A stretch of 64,000 bases of DNA from Pseudomonas sp. N3-W (GCF_024970185.1 NZ_CP103965.1:864001-928000); one strand, 5' to 3'. Counted from the first letter of the stretch, positions 8,853 through 18,363 are shown. Made by a program: numbers and translations. The notes: generated from the sequence alone by a model not told the origin.

Positions 8853-10028
8853 ATGTACCTGATCTTTTTCGGCTTCTTCGCGGCAGAAGGGATCATCTAT
8901 CCGTTCTGGCCGACCTGGCTGGATTCACTGGGCTTCAGCGCCAGTGAGATCGGCCTGCTGATCGCAGCAGCTTATTGGCCTCAAGTATTCACCGGCGTCT
9001 TCATTACTTACGTCGCCGACTGGCGAGTGGACCAACTGCGTCTTGCCGGGTTTCTCGGATTTACCGCCGCGTTGTGCACCCTGTTCTTCTACTTCCTGCC
9101 CGCGTACTTATGGATGTTTGTATCTTTGAGCATCCTGTTCGGCGGCCTGTGGATGGTGGTGCTGCCACTGTCCGAATCGTACTTGCTCAAGCGCGACAAA
9201 CAGGCGCTGCAAAACTACGGCTGGGTCCGGGCAGTCGGTTCTTCCGCGTTTATCCTGACCTCGACATTGGGCGGTGTGTTGTTCGCCCGCCACGGCCAGT
9301 TCTGGGTGCCGCTGGTGATAGCCGCCAGCATGCTGCTCACGGCCGTGGCCTGTTTGCGCTTGAAGCGCCGGGTGTCCCGAGACGGTTTGCAACCTGTCAC
9401 CCGCAACGTCAAACGACCTGACTGGCGAGCGCTGTTCGAGCGCAAAAGTTTGCTCATCGCGATTGCCGCCGCCAGTTTCATTCAGCTCAGCCACACCCTG
9501 TACTTTTCCACCTCGTCGATTGGCTGGGGTGTAAAGGGCTATTCCGCGGCGTCCATCGGGATGTTCTGGTCGGTGGCGGTGATTGCGGAAATTACCTATT
9601 TCGCGCTTTCCAATAAAGTCCTGTCGATCTGGTCGCCATTGTCTATCGTGATGTTTTCCAGTGTCTGCGCCGCGATGCGCTGGGCGTTCTTTTCCAACAG
9701 CGATGCGCTGTCGGTCATTCTGCTTGGGCAATGCCTGCATGCCTTGAGTTTTGCCGCCTATCACTCGGCAATCATGCGCTGCATCCGCGACCAGGCACCC
9801 GAAGACATTCAGGTCTTCACCCAGGGCGTTTATTACTCCCTGGCCGTCGCGCTGCCCATGGGATTGGCGACGCCGTTCGCCGGCTATTTGTACGAGACGC
9901 AGCCGCAGTGGTCTTATTACGTGATGGCGCTGTTTGCCCTGATCGGAACACTGCTGGCCTTTATTGCTCATCAGAAGATGCGAAGCCCAACTCATGACAC
10001 AACGAACCTTTACCGCCGTCTGCTTTGA
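8853..10028 (+). CDS. MFS transporter (HcaT/nucleoside-permease-like)
   Basis: 391 residues with about twelve membrane helices. It belongs to the subgroup related to the 3-phenylpropionate carrier: FFGFFAAEGIIYPFWPTWL and LGFSASEIGLLIAAAY in helices 1-2, then ALQNYGWVRAVGSSAFI before helix 5. The ATG at 8853 is the first possible start because an in-frame TGA lies at 8835-8837. A GGAG sits about 24 bases upstream, better placed for an ATG at 8842 that opens a six-codon frame (MATPCT) ending across the MFS start, so translation may be coupled. The cargo may be the product or substrate of the surrounding cluster. Confidence 0.85.
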   Translation: MYLIFFGFFAAEGIIYPFWPTWLDSLGFSASEIGLLIAAAYWPQVFTGVFITYVADWRVDQLRLAGFLGFTAALCTLFFYFLPAYLWMFVSLSILFGGLWMVVLPLSESYLLKRDKQALQNYGWVRAVGSSAFILTSTLGGVLFARHGQFWVPLVIAASMLLTAVACLRLKRRVSRDGLQPVTRNVKRPDWRALFERKSLLIAIAAASFIQLSHTLYFSTSSIGWGVKGYSAASIGMFWSVAVIAEITYFALSNKVLSIWSPLSIVMFSSVCAAMRWAFFSNSDALSVILLGQCLHALSFAAYHSAIMRCIRDQAPEDIQVFTQGVYYSLAVALPMGLATPFAGYLYETQPQWSYYVMALFALIGTLLAFIAHQKMRSPTHDTTNLYRRLL

Positions 10029-10686
10029 TATGGATGGTGTGCTGATCCAGTCGCGCGAAGTTATCGAGCGGGCCTGGACGACCGTCGCCCGGCAGTACGG
10101 CATTGCCGTCGATCAGGCGTTCATTCGCGAGCATATTCATGGCCGTCCGGGTGGCCATACGATGCAGGCGCTGTTCGGCCGGTTTGATGAACAACAGCGC
10201 GTAGCGATCAAGAAACAAGTCGACGCCATTGAAGAGATTTCGACCTGTGCGCTGGTGCCGGGTGTGGCCGCGCTGATTGCGCAACTCAAGGACGCCTCGG
10301 TGCCTTTGGCGCTGGTGACCAGCAGTTGGCGCGAGCGGGTCGGGCATGTCTTGCGCCAACACGGGCTGACGACGGTATTCGACGTCATCATCTGCCGCGA
10401 TGACGTGCGCAGCGGCAAACCGGCACCCGACGCGTATCGTTTGGCCGCCGCGCAACTGCAGCGTCAGAGCGATGAATGCCTGGTGTTCGAGGACTCTGTC
10501 AGCGGCGTGCAGGCGGCGGTCAGCAGCGGAGCGCTGTGTATCGGTATTGGTGAGGATCAGGCATTGAGCGCGCACGGTGCAGATGCGGTCTATGCGGATT
10601 TCGATGCCTTGCCGTTTTCGCTGAACGAGGCGGCCATGCACTTCTATGACCGCGACGGCTTGTTTGTCGGAGTCGCCCGCTCATGA
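9994..10686 (+). CDS. HAD-superfamily hydrolase, subfamily IA
   Basis: 230 residues. Motif I is CFDMDGVLIQS, motif II is LVTSS, the conserved Lys is in RSGKPAPDAY, and motif IV is LVFEDSVSGVQAA, as in beta-phosphoglucomutase and phosphoglycolate phosphatase-like enzymes. All catalytic residues are present, so it is likely an active phosphatase or phosphomutase in the cytosol. It overlaps the MFS gene by 35 bases and the next gene by 4, indicating one transcript. Confidence 0.87.
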   Translation: MTQRTFTAVCFDMDGVLIQSREVIERAWTTVARQYGIAVDQAFIREHIHGRPGGHTMQALFGRFDEQQRVAIKKQVDAIEEISTCALVPGVAALIAQLKDASVPLALVTSSWRERVGHVLRQHGLTTVFDVIICRDDVRSGKPAPDAYRLAAAQLQRQSDECLVFEDSVSGVQAAVSSGALCIGIGEDQALSAHGADAVYADFDALPFSLNEAAMHFYDRDGLFVGVARS

Positions 10687-11321
10687 CGCCGACCCTGCAA
10701 CATGCCACCGTGCTCTGGGACTTCCTCGGCCAGGGACGCCAGCACCAGCCCTGCGAGTTGATTGTCGTCTGTGGCTCCTACGACCTGCGCGTTTGCGACT
10801 ACGCCTGCGAATTGTTGAAGCAAGGCGTTGCACCGCACCTGTTGTTTACCGGCAACACCGGCAACTGGACCCGGCATTTGTGGGCCCGGACCGAAGCCGA
10901 TGTGTTCGCGCAAAGGGCGCTGGAGCTCGGTGTGTCAGCGGATCAGTTCACCCTGGAATCCCGCGCAACCAACTTCGCCGAAAATATCGGATTCGCCAGG
11001 GCGCTTTTTCCTCAGGTGCGCCGTGCCACGTTCCTGACCAAGCCGAATTCCATCCGGCGTGTGGCATTGACGCTGCCGATCCAGTGGCCGGAACTCGATG
11101 CCTTTGTCGATGCGCCGGCGTTCAGTTTTCCGGGCGGGGTGTCCAACCTGATCGGCGTGCTGGGGCTGATTGATGAAATGGTCGGCGATGTGCACCGCAT
11201 CATGGTTTACCCTTCTTTGGGCTTCCAGGCCGAGCAGGTCATCCCCGATGATGTGCAGGTGGCATGGCGTTTTCTGGTGGAACAGGGATTTGACCACCAT
11301 TTGATCCAGGGCCGGAGCTGA
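10683..11321 (+). CDS. DUF218 (YdcF/SanA-like) protein
   Basis: 212 residues. DUF218 hallmarks are ELIVVCGSYDLRV, LLFTGNTGNW, and RATNFAENIGFARALF followed by TKPNSIRRVALTL. Family members are linked to cell envelope or vancomycin sensitivity and YdcF binds S-adenosylmethionine, but no reaction is agreed. Its ATG overlaps the HAD stop (ATGA), so the two are coupled. There is no signal peptide, so it should be cytosolic, like YdcF and unlike SanA. Confidence 0.82.
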   Translation: MTPTLQHATVLWDFLGQGRQHQPCELIVVCGSYDLRVCDYACELLKQGVAPHLLFTGNTGNWTRHLWARTEADVFAQRALELGVSADQFTLESRATNFAENIGFARALFPQVRRATFLTKPNSIRRVALTLPIQWPELDAFVDAPAFSFPGGVSNLIGVLGLIDEMVGDVHRIMVYPSLGFQAEQVIPDDVQVAWRFLVEQGFDHHLIQGRS

Positions 11322-11339
11322 CCTCACCGGGAGACTGAC

Positions 11340-12797
11340 TTGCAGTACGACACGCTGATCCGCAACGCCCTCGTCATTGATGGCAGTAACTGCCCCGGTT
11401 ACTCGGCCGATGTGGCGATTCTCAATGGCCGGATCGAGCGCATTGGCGATCTGAAGGACGCCAACGCTGTCGAGGAAATTGACGCGGCGGGCCGGGTGCT
11501 GGCGCCGGGTTTTATCGACGTCCACACCCATGACGACACGGTTGTGATTCGCCAGCCGCAGATGCTGCCCAAGCTCAGCCAGGGCGTGACCACGGTGATC
11601 GTCGGTAACTGCGGGATCAGCGCATCGCCGGTCAGTCTGCGCGCTGATCCGCCAGACCCGATGAACTTGTTGGGAACCGCCAGTGCCTTCGTCTATCCAC
11701 GCTTTCGCGACTACCGTGCGGCCGTCGAAGTTGCGAACACCACGCTGAACGTGGCAGCGCTGGTTGGCCACACCGCGCTGCGCAGCAACCACCTCGACGA
11801 CCTGTTGCGTACGGCCACCGGCGATGAAGTCACGGCGATGCGCAAGCAATTGCGCGAGAGTCTGGAGGCGGGCGCGCTGGGGTTATCCACAGGCCTGGCC
11901 TACGCCAGCGCATTTTCTGCATCCACCGACGAGGTGATGCAGTTGACTGAAGAGTTGACGGCCTTCGGCGCGGTCTATACCACTCATCTACGCAGCGAAT
12001 TCGAGCCGGTGCTGGAGGCCATGGACGAAGCGTTCCGCATCGGTCGGCATGCGCAAAGTCCGGTAATCATTTCCCACCTCAAATGTGCCGGCGTTGGTAA
12101 CTGGGGCCGCAGTCCGCAACTGCTGGCGGCGCTTGAACTGGCCGCGAAAAACCACCCGGTCGGTTGCGATTGTTATCCGTATGCGGCAAGTTCCTCGACC
12201 CTGGACCTCAGGCAAGTCACCGACGCTCATCGCATCACCATCACCTGGTCCACGCCGCATCCTGAAATGGGCGGCCGGGAGTTGCTCGACATCGCCGCCG
12301 AATGGAGCATGCCGTTGCTCGACGCCGCCCGCCGCCTGCAACCGGCCGGTGCGGTGTATTACGGGATGGACGAAGCCGATGTACGGCGTATTCTCGCGCA
12401 TCCGCTGACGATGGTCGGCTCCGACGGCCTGCCGGAAGACCCGTTTCCGCATCCGCGTTTGTGGGGGGCATTCCCTCGGGTGCTTGGTCATTTCAGCCGC
12501 GATATCGGCCTTTTTCCGCTGCACACCGCCGTGCACAAGATGACCGGGTTGTCGGCGGCGCGTTTCGGCTTGAAGGCGCGAGGGGAAATCCGCGAGGGGT
12601 ATTGGGCAGATCTGGTGTTGTTTGATCCGCTGACGATCCGCGATGTGGCGGATTTCAACGAGCCGCAGCGGGCCGCCGAAGGCATTGACGGGGTCTGGAT
12701 CAACGGCGTATCGAGTTACAGCGAAGGCCAGGCGACTGGCCAAAGGGCAGGGCGGTTTCTGGCGCGGGAGGGTGATTTGCGGCAGGGCTTTCTTTGA
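11340..12797 (+). CDS. N-acyl-D-amino-acid deacylase-like amidohydrolase
   Basis: 485 residues of the D-aminoacylase branch of the amidohydrolase superfamily. GFIDVHTHDD carries the first metal-binding histidines, HLRSE and ISHLKCAG carry the next, and MVGSDGLPEDPF carries the catalytic Asp. It hydrolyses an N-acyl or carbamoyl group from a D-amino acid or related compound. It starts with TTG behind CGGGAGAC; no better start fits the family N-terminus. It closes the cluster that began with the carbamoyltransferase, which suggests that a pathway intermediate is deacylated or decarbamoylated. Confidence 0.88.
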   Translation: MQYDTLIRNALVIDGSNCPGYSADVAILNGRIERIGDLKDANAVEEIDAAGRVLAPGFIDVHTHDDTVVIRQPQMLPKLSQGVTTVIVGNCGISASPVSLRADPPDPMNLLGTASAFVYPRFRDYRAAVEVANTTLNVAALVGHTALRSNHLDDLLRTATGDEVTAMRKQLRESLEAGALGLSTGLAYASAFSASTDEVMQLTEELTAFGAVYTTHLRSEFEPVLEAMDEAFRIGRHAQSPVIISHLKCAGVGNWGRSPQLLAALELAAKNHPVGCDCYPYAASSSTLDLRQVTDAHRITITWSTPHPEMGGRELLDIAAEWSMPLLDAARRLQPAGAVYYGMDEADVRRILAHPLTMVGSDGLPEDPFPHPRLWGAFPRVLGHFSRDIGLFPLHTAVHKMTGLSAARFGLKARGEIREGYWADLVLFDPLTIRDVADFNEPQRAAEGIDGVWINGVSSYSEGQATGQRAGRFLAREGDLRQGFL

Positions 12798-12901
12798 ACG
12801 GTCTTGTATAGTGGCATTGTGAGATTAAAGAATCCCGGCGCCAAGCCGAAGCGCTGTCATACAGCCCGTCTACAATGGGCTTTTAATCCAGGGAGCAACC
12901 C

Positions 12902-13270
12902 ATGAGCTTCGGCAAAACCACCCCGATCCTGCGGATTTTCGATGTCGCCAAGGCTGTGGCGTTCTACGTCGACTTCCTGGGGTTCAAGATCGACTGGCAA
13001 CACCGCTTCGAAGCCGACTTCCCGCTGTACCTGCAAATCTCCCGGGGTGATTCCGTGCTGCACTTGTCCGAACACCACGGCGACTGCACTCCGGGCTCGG
13101 CACTGCGCATCGAAACCGACGAACTTGAGGACTTTCAGCGGCAACTGATGGCCAAGGAATACGTATTCGCCCACCCGCAAATCCAGGCCATGCCATGGGG
13201 CAGCCAGGACATGACCGTGACCGATCCGTTTGGTAATCGGTTGGTGTTTACCAATGCGATCAGTGTTTGA
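12902..13270 (+). CDS. VOC-family (glyoxalase/bleomycin-resistance) protein
   Basis: 122 residues with a bleomycin-resistance-like fold: TPILRIFDVAKAVAFYVDFL, GDSVLHLSEHHGDCTPG and VTDPFGNRLVFTN. Members bind metals or sequester antibiotics. It appears monocistronic with a GGGAGCAACCC site before the ATG. The substrate is unknown. Confidence 0.85.
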   Translation: MSFGKTTPILRIFDVAKAVAFYVDFLGFKIDWQHRFEADFPLYLQISRGDSVLHLSEHHGDCTPGSALRIETDELEDFQRQLMAKEYVFAHPQIQAMPWGSQDMTVTDPFGNRLVFTNAISV

Positions 13271-13337
13271 GCGGGCGGGAGTCACTTTGGCTCCGTGCTA
13301 GTCTTGCTCGATAAGTCAGGCGAGTGGCAGGGGACTT

Positions 13338-13550
13338 ATGACCAGCATCACCATTGGCAATCTTGATCGGCAGGTCTATGAACAGTTACGCATCGTGGCG
13401 CAAGAGAATGGCCATTCGATGGAAGATGAGGCTTGCCGGATTTTGACGCAGGCATTTGAGACGAGTGCTGATGTCGGTGGTTTGGGGACTCGGATCAGCA
13501 GCCGATTCAGGGGCGGCTTGCAAGTCGATCTGGATCTTCCTTCTCGCTAG
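13338..13550 (+). CDS. FitA-like antitoxin (Arc/ribbon-helix-helix)
   Basis: 70 residues. MTSITIGNLDRQVYEQLRIV is the ribbon-helix-helix N-terminus of FitA-type antitoxins and HSMEDEACRILTQAFE follows as expected. These normally precede a PIN toxin (FitB). Here no PIN gene follows; the next sequence is a decayed HicB-like gene on the other strand. It is thus an orphan, or an autoregulator whose toxin was lost. Confidence 0.75.
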   Translation: MTSITIGNLDRQVYEQLRIVAQENGHSMEDEACRILTQAFETSADVGGLGTRISSRFRGGLQVDLDLPSR

Positions 13551-13674
13551 CACCCAGTGCAGTGGCCTGCGCTTCCTCAAGAGTATCGCCAGTAGCGTGC
13601 AGTTCTAGAGTCTCGGCGCACGATACCCAGACGCTGCCTGGCTCTTCGTGAACTTCCAGTGCATATTCGAACAT
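13507..13674 (-). pseudogene. HicB-like antitoxin, truncated remnant
   Basis: 55 residues that begin like Pseudomonas HicB antitoxins (MFEYALEVHEEPGSVWVSCA, then HATGDTLEEAQATAL) but stop shortly after the first strand-helix unit instead of continuing to about 130 residues. A good GGGGAAG site precedes the ATG. No HicA is present. Its 3' end overlaps the end of the FitA-like gene. Confidence 0.65.
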
Positions 13675-13702
13675 GGCGACTTCCCCGTCGAACCCGAACC
13701 CC

Positions 13703-13735
13703 AAAAACACAAAAGCCCTTCATTCAAAGGGCTCT
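13703..13735 (-). terminator. Terminator of the chemoreceptor gene
   Basis: On the minus strand GAGCCCTTT-GAATG-AAGGGCTTTT is followed by GTGTTTTT, about 25 bases past the chemoreceptor stop. Confidence 0.75.
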
Positions 13736-13759
13736 TGAGCATTTCTGAAAATCGCCGGT

Positions 13760-15679
13760 TTACACCCTGAAGTGGCTCACCATTTCCTGCAACTGATTGC
13801 CCAACCGTGCCAGTTCAACACTGGACGCTGCGGTCTCGTCGCTGGCGGCGGCGGTCTGTTCGGACACGTCGCGCACGTTGATGATGCTGCGGCTGATCTC
13901 TTCGGCCACGGCGCTTTGCTGTTCGGCGGCGGCGGCGATCTGTTGGTTCATCGACTGGATGTTGGACACCGTGCGGGTGATGTTTTCCAGTGACACGCCG
14001 GCCTTGCGGGTCAGCGCGACACTGCTGTCGGTCAGGGCGCGGCTGTTGTTCATCACTGCCGATACTTGCTGTGTACCGTTCTGCAGACCGGCGACCAGGC
14101 CTTCGATTTCCTCGGTGGATTTCTGTGTGCGCTGGGCCAGGCCACGCACTTCGTCGGCGACCACGGCAAAACCACGACCGGCTTCACCGGCACGGGCGGC
14201 TTCGATGGCAGCGTTGAGGGCCAGCAGGTTGGTCTGTTCGGCTACAGCCTTGATCACGTCCATGACGCTGCCGATCTTGTCGCTTTCCTGTTGCAGCACA
14301 CTCATGGCTTCGGTGGAGCGCACGACTTCGCTGGCCAGACGCTCGATCTGGGCGATGGCTTCGTTGACCACTTTGTCGCCTTCGCGGGCTTCGCCGTCGG
14401 CGGCTGCGGCGGCTTGCGAGGCTTCTTCGGCGTTGCGCGCCACTTCCTGAACGGTCGCGGTCATTTCGTGCATCGCGGTGGCGACCTGGTCGGTTTCAAT
14501 CTTCTGGCTGTTGACCCCGGCGCTGGTCTGTTCGGTGACGGCCGACAGTTCTTCGGCGGCGCTGGCGATTTGCGTAACGCCGTCGCGGATGCCGCTGATC
14601 AAGTCGCGCAGGGTCACGCCCATACGGGCAATGCCTTGTTGCAGCACACCGAGTTCATCACGGCGGGTGACCTTGACGTCCTGAGACAAGTCGCCGCTGG
14701 CGATGCGTTCGACCACGGCCAGGGTTTCGCGCAACGGGCGGGTGATCTGACGGGTGATGATCACCGCGGCAATGATGCCCACCAGCAACGCCAGCAGGGT
14801 GCTGATCAATTGCAGGGTGCGCGCCTGGGCGCTTTCGATGTCACGACGGTCGAGCTGGATCTGGTACAGCTTGTCGCTCAGGGTGACGATGTTGGTGCCC
14901 TGGTCGGTCATTTCCTTGCGCGCCTGTACGGCGTCGGCGTTGGCGGCTTTAAACGCCAGCAAGGCACTGCGGTAACCGGTCAGCGCGGTTTCCAGCTGGC
15001 GCAGGGTGTCGGCCTCGGTGTCGGCAAAATGGGCGTTGAGGGATTTCAGGCTGGCGATGGCCGAATCCAGTTGCGCGACGGCTTTTTGCTCGGTGTCGGC
15101 GTTGGTGCTGCCGGTATAGCCACGTACTTCGTAGCGCGCCAGCAGGAATTCTTCGCGGGCGGCAGTGATGGCCTGGAACTGTTCGAAGCGTTGATCGCTC
15201 AGGGGCATCTGCTGCACACGGGTGTAGATCGTTTCGATCAGCGTGTTGGCCGTCTCGGCGTTGGCGCCCATGGCGTCGCGGGCGCTGTTACCGGTGCGGT
15301 AGGCGTTGCGCATCTTGTTCAGGGACGTCTGGTATTCGCTGATGGTCGCGGCCTGCTCTTTGAGCAACTTGACGTTTTCCGGGCTCTTGAAGCTGCTGAT
15401 CAGCGCTTGCTGCTGGGCGGCAAAACCGTCGAGGGTGGTCTGCACATTCTGCGCGGCGCTTTCGTCGCCGTTGGTCAGCATGTACTGCAGGCGCACCACG
15501 CGCAGTTTGGTCAGCCCGGCGTTGAGCTGGGTGATGTCGCTCATCCAGTTGCTGCGGTCAATCAGCCCGCCAAGGCTGGTCCAGCCGGTCAGGGCCAACA
15601 CGCAGGTCAATGCCAGGACCAGGCCGAAACCCAGGCCCAGTTTCAGGTTTACGCTGATATTGCCGAACCAGCTGTTCAT
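13760..15679 (-). CDS. Methyl-accepting chemotaxis protein with large periplasmic HBM-type sensor
   Basis: 639 residues. An N-terminal membrane helix (about 13-33) is followed by a roughly 250-residue all-helical periplasmic domain of helical-bimodular (HBM) type, a second membrane helix (about 287-310), a HAMP domain ([20 protein letters not shown]) and the signalling hairpin with the invariant [20 protein letters not shown] tip. HBM receptors such as McpS bind organic acids. The ATG at 15679 has GGAGGAT at ideal distance. It signals through CheW/CheA to the flagellar motor; a terminator follows. Confidence 0.92.
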   Translation of the reverse strand: MNSWFGNISVNLKLGLGFGLVLALTCVLALTGWTSLGGLIDRSNWMSDITQLNAGLTKLRVVRLQYMLTNGDESAAQNVQTTLDGFAAQQQALISSFKSPENVKLLKEQAATISEYQTSLNKMRNAYRTGNSARDAMGANAETANTLIETIYTRVQQMPLSDQRFEQFQAITAAREEFLLARYEVRGYTGSTNADTEQKAVAQLDSAIASLKSLNAHFADTEADTLRQLETALTGYRSALLAFKAANADAVQARKEMTDQGTNIVTLSDKLYQIQLDRRDIESAQARTLQLISTLLALLVGIIAAVIITRQITRPLRETLAVVERIASGDLSQDVKVTRRDELGVLQQGIARMGVTLRDLISGIRDGVTQIASAAEELSAVTEQTSAGVNSQKIETDQVATAMHEMTATVQEVARNAEEASQAAAAADGEAREGDKVVNEAIAQIERLASEVVRSTEAMSVLQQESDKIGSVMDVIKAVAEQTNLLALNAAIEAARAGEAGRGFAVVADEVRGLAQRTQKSTEEIEGLVAGLQNGTQQVSAVMNNSRALTDSSVALTRKAGVSLENITRTVSNIQSMNQQIAAAAEQQSAVAEEISRSIINVRDVSEQTAAASDETAASSVELARLGNQLQEMVSHFRV

Positions 15680-15939
15680 CAGAAATCCTCCAGGAACGTT
15701 GTGCTTCTTGATCATCGGTTGGCTGGAAGATTGTTGTTTTTAGGTGCCAGCAAGGGTGTGAAAGCTATGTATCGGCCGTAAACGCGAGAGCTGAAAGGAT
15801 TTTGTCAGACAGGTTTTGTAACAAGATCTGTGGCGGTGCTTAAGCTTTTTTTCACATGTCTTTCACTTCCCGCCGACGGGCGTTTCTCTAGCCTCCTTGG
15901 ATTAAATGACGGGCGTTGTAGGCCGGTGAGGGGCTTGAT

Positions 15940-16614
15940 GTGGAATTGAGACTGAGTCTGTTCGGGATAAAACGCTCGATTGATCTGACGCGCTATGCCC
16001 GTTGGCGCAATACGGCTGTCGTCGTGGCGGCGGCGTTGCTGGTGATTCCCTTGACGCTGGTGCTGCTGAGCCCAGCGGCGGTGCCGGACCTGGCCCACGG
16101 TAATGTGGCTGGTGCCAAGGCATTGCTGTCTGGCTGGGCCAGGGGCGATATGATCGTCCTGGTTCGCCATGTCGAACGTTGCGACCATTCCACAGCGGTT
16201 TGCCTGAGCGGTGAAGAGGGCATTACCGATCGTTCCAGGGGCGTTGCGGTGGCCGTCGGTGCTCATTTCGAACGCCTGGGTTTGACCAGGGCCGACATTT
16301 ACAACAGCCCGATACTGCGCGCCGCGCAAACCGCCGGTTACATGTTCGGCAAGGTTGGCGTCGGCGAAGACTGGTTGATCAGTTGCAAGGGCGTCATCCT
16401 GCGCGAGGCGCTGGCGCACAAGGTGCCGGGGCGCAATCTGATTCTGGTGACGCATAGCGAGTGCATGGCGGACCTGGAAAAAACCCTCAAGTTTGCCACC
16501 TCATCGCCTGGTTACGGCGCCTCACTGTTCATTTCCGCACAGAACCCGCAGGCGCCGCAGGTGCTCGGTTCCATCGAGGCCTCGGATTGGCGTTCGATGA
16601 GCGTCGCCGAATAA
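15940..16614 (+). CDS. Membrane-anchored histidine phosphatase family protein
   Basis: 224 residues with a GTG start. One membrane helix (about 25-47) is followed by a histidine phosphatase domain: VLVRHVERCDHS holds the RHG-like catalytic His, and LVTHSECMADLEK the second. The vicinity of an ArnT-like gene and the resemblance to Ais-type lipopolysaccharide heptose phosphatases suggest an envelope role; this is inference. A strong terminator follows at once. Confidence 0.78.
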   Translation: MELRLSLFGIKRSIDLTRYARWRNTAVVVAAALLVIPLTLVLLSPAAVPDLAHGNVAGAKALLSGWARGDMIVLVRHVERCDHSTAVCLSGEEGITDRSRGVAVAVGAHFERLGLTRADIYNSPILRAAQTAGYMFGKVGVGEDWLISCKGVILREALAHKVPGRNLILVTHSECMADLEKTLKFATSSPGYGASLFISAQNPQAPQVLGSIEASDWRSMSVAE

Positions 16615-16629
16615 CGGCTGTCTGAATGA

Positions 16630-16669
16630 CAAAACCCGCCAGCCCTGAGAGGGGGTGGCGGGTTTTTTG
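16630..16669 (+). terminator. Rho-independent terminator
   Basis: CAAAACCCGCCA and TGGCGGGTTTTTTG pair over a loop that starts GCCCTGAGAG, 16 bases after the phosphatase stop. Confidence 0.9.
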
Positions 16670-16706
16670 TTGTTTGGTCAGAGCGCGGTGGTGGCGGCAA
16701 AAATGC

Positions 16707-16728
16707 CTTCGCGAGCCTGCTCGCGAAG
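16707..16728. repeat. Partial REP hairpin
   Basis: CTTCGCGAGC-CT-GCTCGCGAAG is the inner half of the REP unit, just beyond the end of the glycosyltransferase gene. Confidence 0.75.
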
Positions 16729-16762
16729 AACGATGACGCGGTGTCAGTATGCCCCGGAAATT

Positions 16763-18202
16763 TTACTCCCCCACGAAGTAATAAGCTTGACGCCCCACCA
16801 TCATGGTCTTGATTACCTTCAGCGGCGCGGCAGGCTCGTTGTCGCCGGCCATCACCGCGACATTTGACGGTGAAGCCTTCAGAAACTCATGCAACTGCGC
16901 TTCGGTGTCCAGTCCCTTGAGCACCCGTTGCAGGTAGAACACGCTGGCGCCGCCCACGCGTTCATCGGCCTGAAACAGCGCAACCTGCTGGCCATTGCCT
17001 TCGAGGCTCTGGATCTGCTCGACCAATGGCACGAACGACAGCGTACGATCATCTCTGGGCAGCAACCATTGCGCGGTGATCAGGTAGCAGGCAACCAGAA
17101 AGGTGCCCAGCCCCGCGATCAGTCCCTTGCGGTGACGAGCGATAAATCCGATCAGCCCTGAGGCACCTTCACGAGCCATCAGCCGCTCGTGCAGCACCCG
17201 GCCATATTCGGCGGCGATCACGGCGGCGGCAGGGGTCAGGGACATCAGATACACCGTGCGCTTGCTCGACGCCAGCGTCAGCATGGCGAACTGCGCCACC
17301 ACCCACACCGTGAAAAACAGCAGGTAACGATTGGCCATCAGGCTTTTACGGAAGTGCCACAAGCCCAGGTACAGCAAAATGTTCCAGGGCAAAAAAGCCT
17401 GGGGCAGCTTGGTCAGGTAGTAGTAGAACGGCTCGTAGTGCCCGGCCTCGACGAACGAGCCACTGAAGCGCCCGATGCTGTTGGTCAGCAGCACTTCGGT
17501 GAGGGCTTGGATGCCGCCGCGTTGATACAGCACTGCGAGCCAGATCAGCAGCGGAATCAGCCCCACCAGCGTCAACAGGCCGGGACGCAGCCAGTCGCCG
17601 ACTTTCAGGCGCTTGTCCATCAGGCTCTCGGCCAGCAGAAAGGCGAAAATCACCACCCCCGGCATGGCCAGGCCGAGCATGCCTTTGCTCAACGTGGCAA
17701 TGACAATCCCGGCGATGAACAGCAGGGCGTTGCCGGGCGTCGACTGCCGCAGCCCCTGAAAAAACGCCAGCAGGGTCATGGTCACGCCCAGCGACAGCAG
17801 CGAGTCCTCGCCGACCCCGCGTACGTTGCTCCAGTAACTGGCCCCGGTTATCAGCAGAAAACCTGCGGTCCAGGCCACCGCTTTGGGCCGGCCGAACTTG
17901 CGCAACATGGCGTACAGGATCATGACGCTAAACAACGCGGCAAACGCCGACGCCAGGCGCACCGCCCACGGTGTACCACCGAACGCGCGGATCGCCCCGG
18001 CGTCCAGCCATAGGCTCAACGGTGGTTTTTCAAGGAAAGGCACGCCGAACAGGCGCGGTGTCACCCAGTCGTTATCCACATGCATTTGCATGGCAATCCC
18101 GGCGACCCGTGCTTCTGTGGAGCCTTGCAGTGAATGATTGCCCAGCGCGAAGAAAAACAGCAGAACAGCGAGCAGAAACAGCGAAGAGGCGGAACGCGAC
18201 AT
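16763..18202 (-). CDS. ArnT-like family 39 glycosyltransferase
   Basis: 479 residues with about a dozen membrane helices. STEARVAGIAMQMHVDNDWV and FLEKPPLSLWLDAG are the catalytic first-loop motifs shared by ArnT and PMT proteins, and SKRTVYLMSL is also typical. ArnT moves 4-amino-arabinose from undecaprenyl phosphate to lipid A at the periplasmic face. This protein is shorter (ArnT is about 550) and no arn operon is near, so the sugar may differ. The ATG at 18202 is chosen because it leads directly into the first membrane helix. Confidence 0.83.
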   Translation of the reverse strand: MSRSASSLFLLAVLLFFFALGNHSLQGSTEARVAGIAMQMHVDNDWVTPRLFGVPFLEKPPLSLWLDAGAIRAFGGTPWAVRLASAFAALFSVMILYAMLRKFGRPKAVAWTAGFLLITGASYWSNVRGVGEDSLLSLGVTMTLLAFFQGLRQSTPGNALLFIAGIVIATLSKGMLGLAMPGVVIFAFLLAESLMDKRLKVGDWLRPGLLTLVGLIPLLIWLAVLYQRGGIQALTEVLLTNSIGRFSGSFVEAGHYEPFYYYLTKLPQAFLPWNILLYLGLWHFRKSLMANRYLLFFTVWVVAQFAMLTLASSKRTVYLMSLTPAAAVIAAEYGRVLHERLMAREGASGLIGFIARHRKGLIAGLGTFLVACYLITAQWLLPRDDRTLSFVPLVEQIQSLEGNGQQVALFQADERVGGASVFYLQRVLKGLDTEAQLHEFLKASPSNVAVMAGDNEPAAPLKVIKTMMVGRQAYYFVGE

Positions 18203-18363
18203 AGGCTTCTGGCTACCGAAGAAAAGGGATCGTAAAAACGAGCCGGAAAAGTATACGGGATGATTTCTTAACAAAGTGTGAACAACCGCTGTGATCTAGT
18301 AGCGGCAAACGTCGCCTCTTGTTTTTCCCTTTTGCCTGGCAGGCCATACCAAGTGAGCCCTTC

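Noticed and set aside
14066..15781. Very long frame (571 codons) on the plus strand opposite the chemoreceptor
   Set aside because: Antisense shadow of a GC-rich gene; composition is low-complexity (G, D, Q, R) with no domain pattern, while the minus strand has complete MCP domains.
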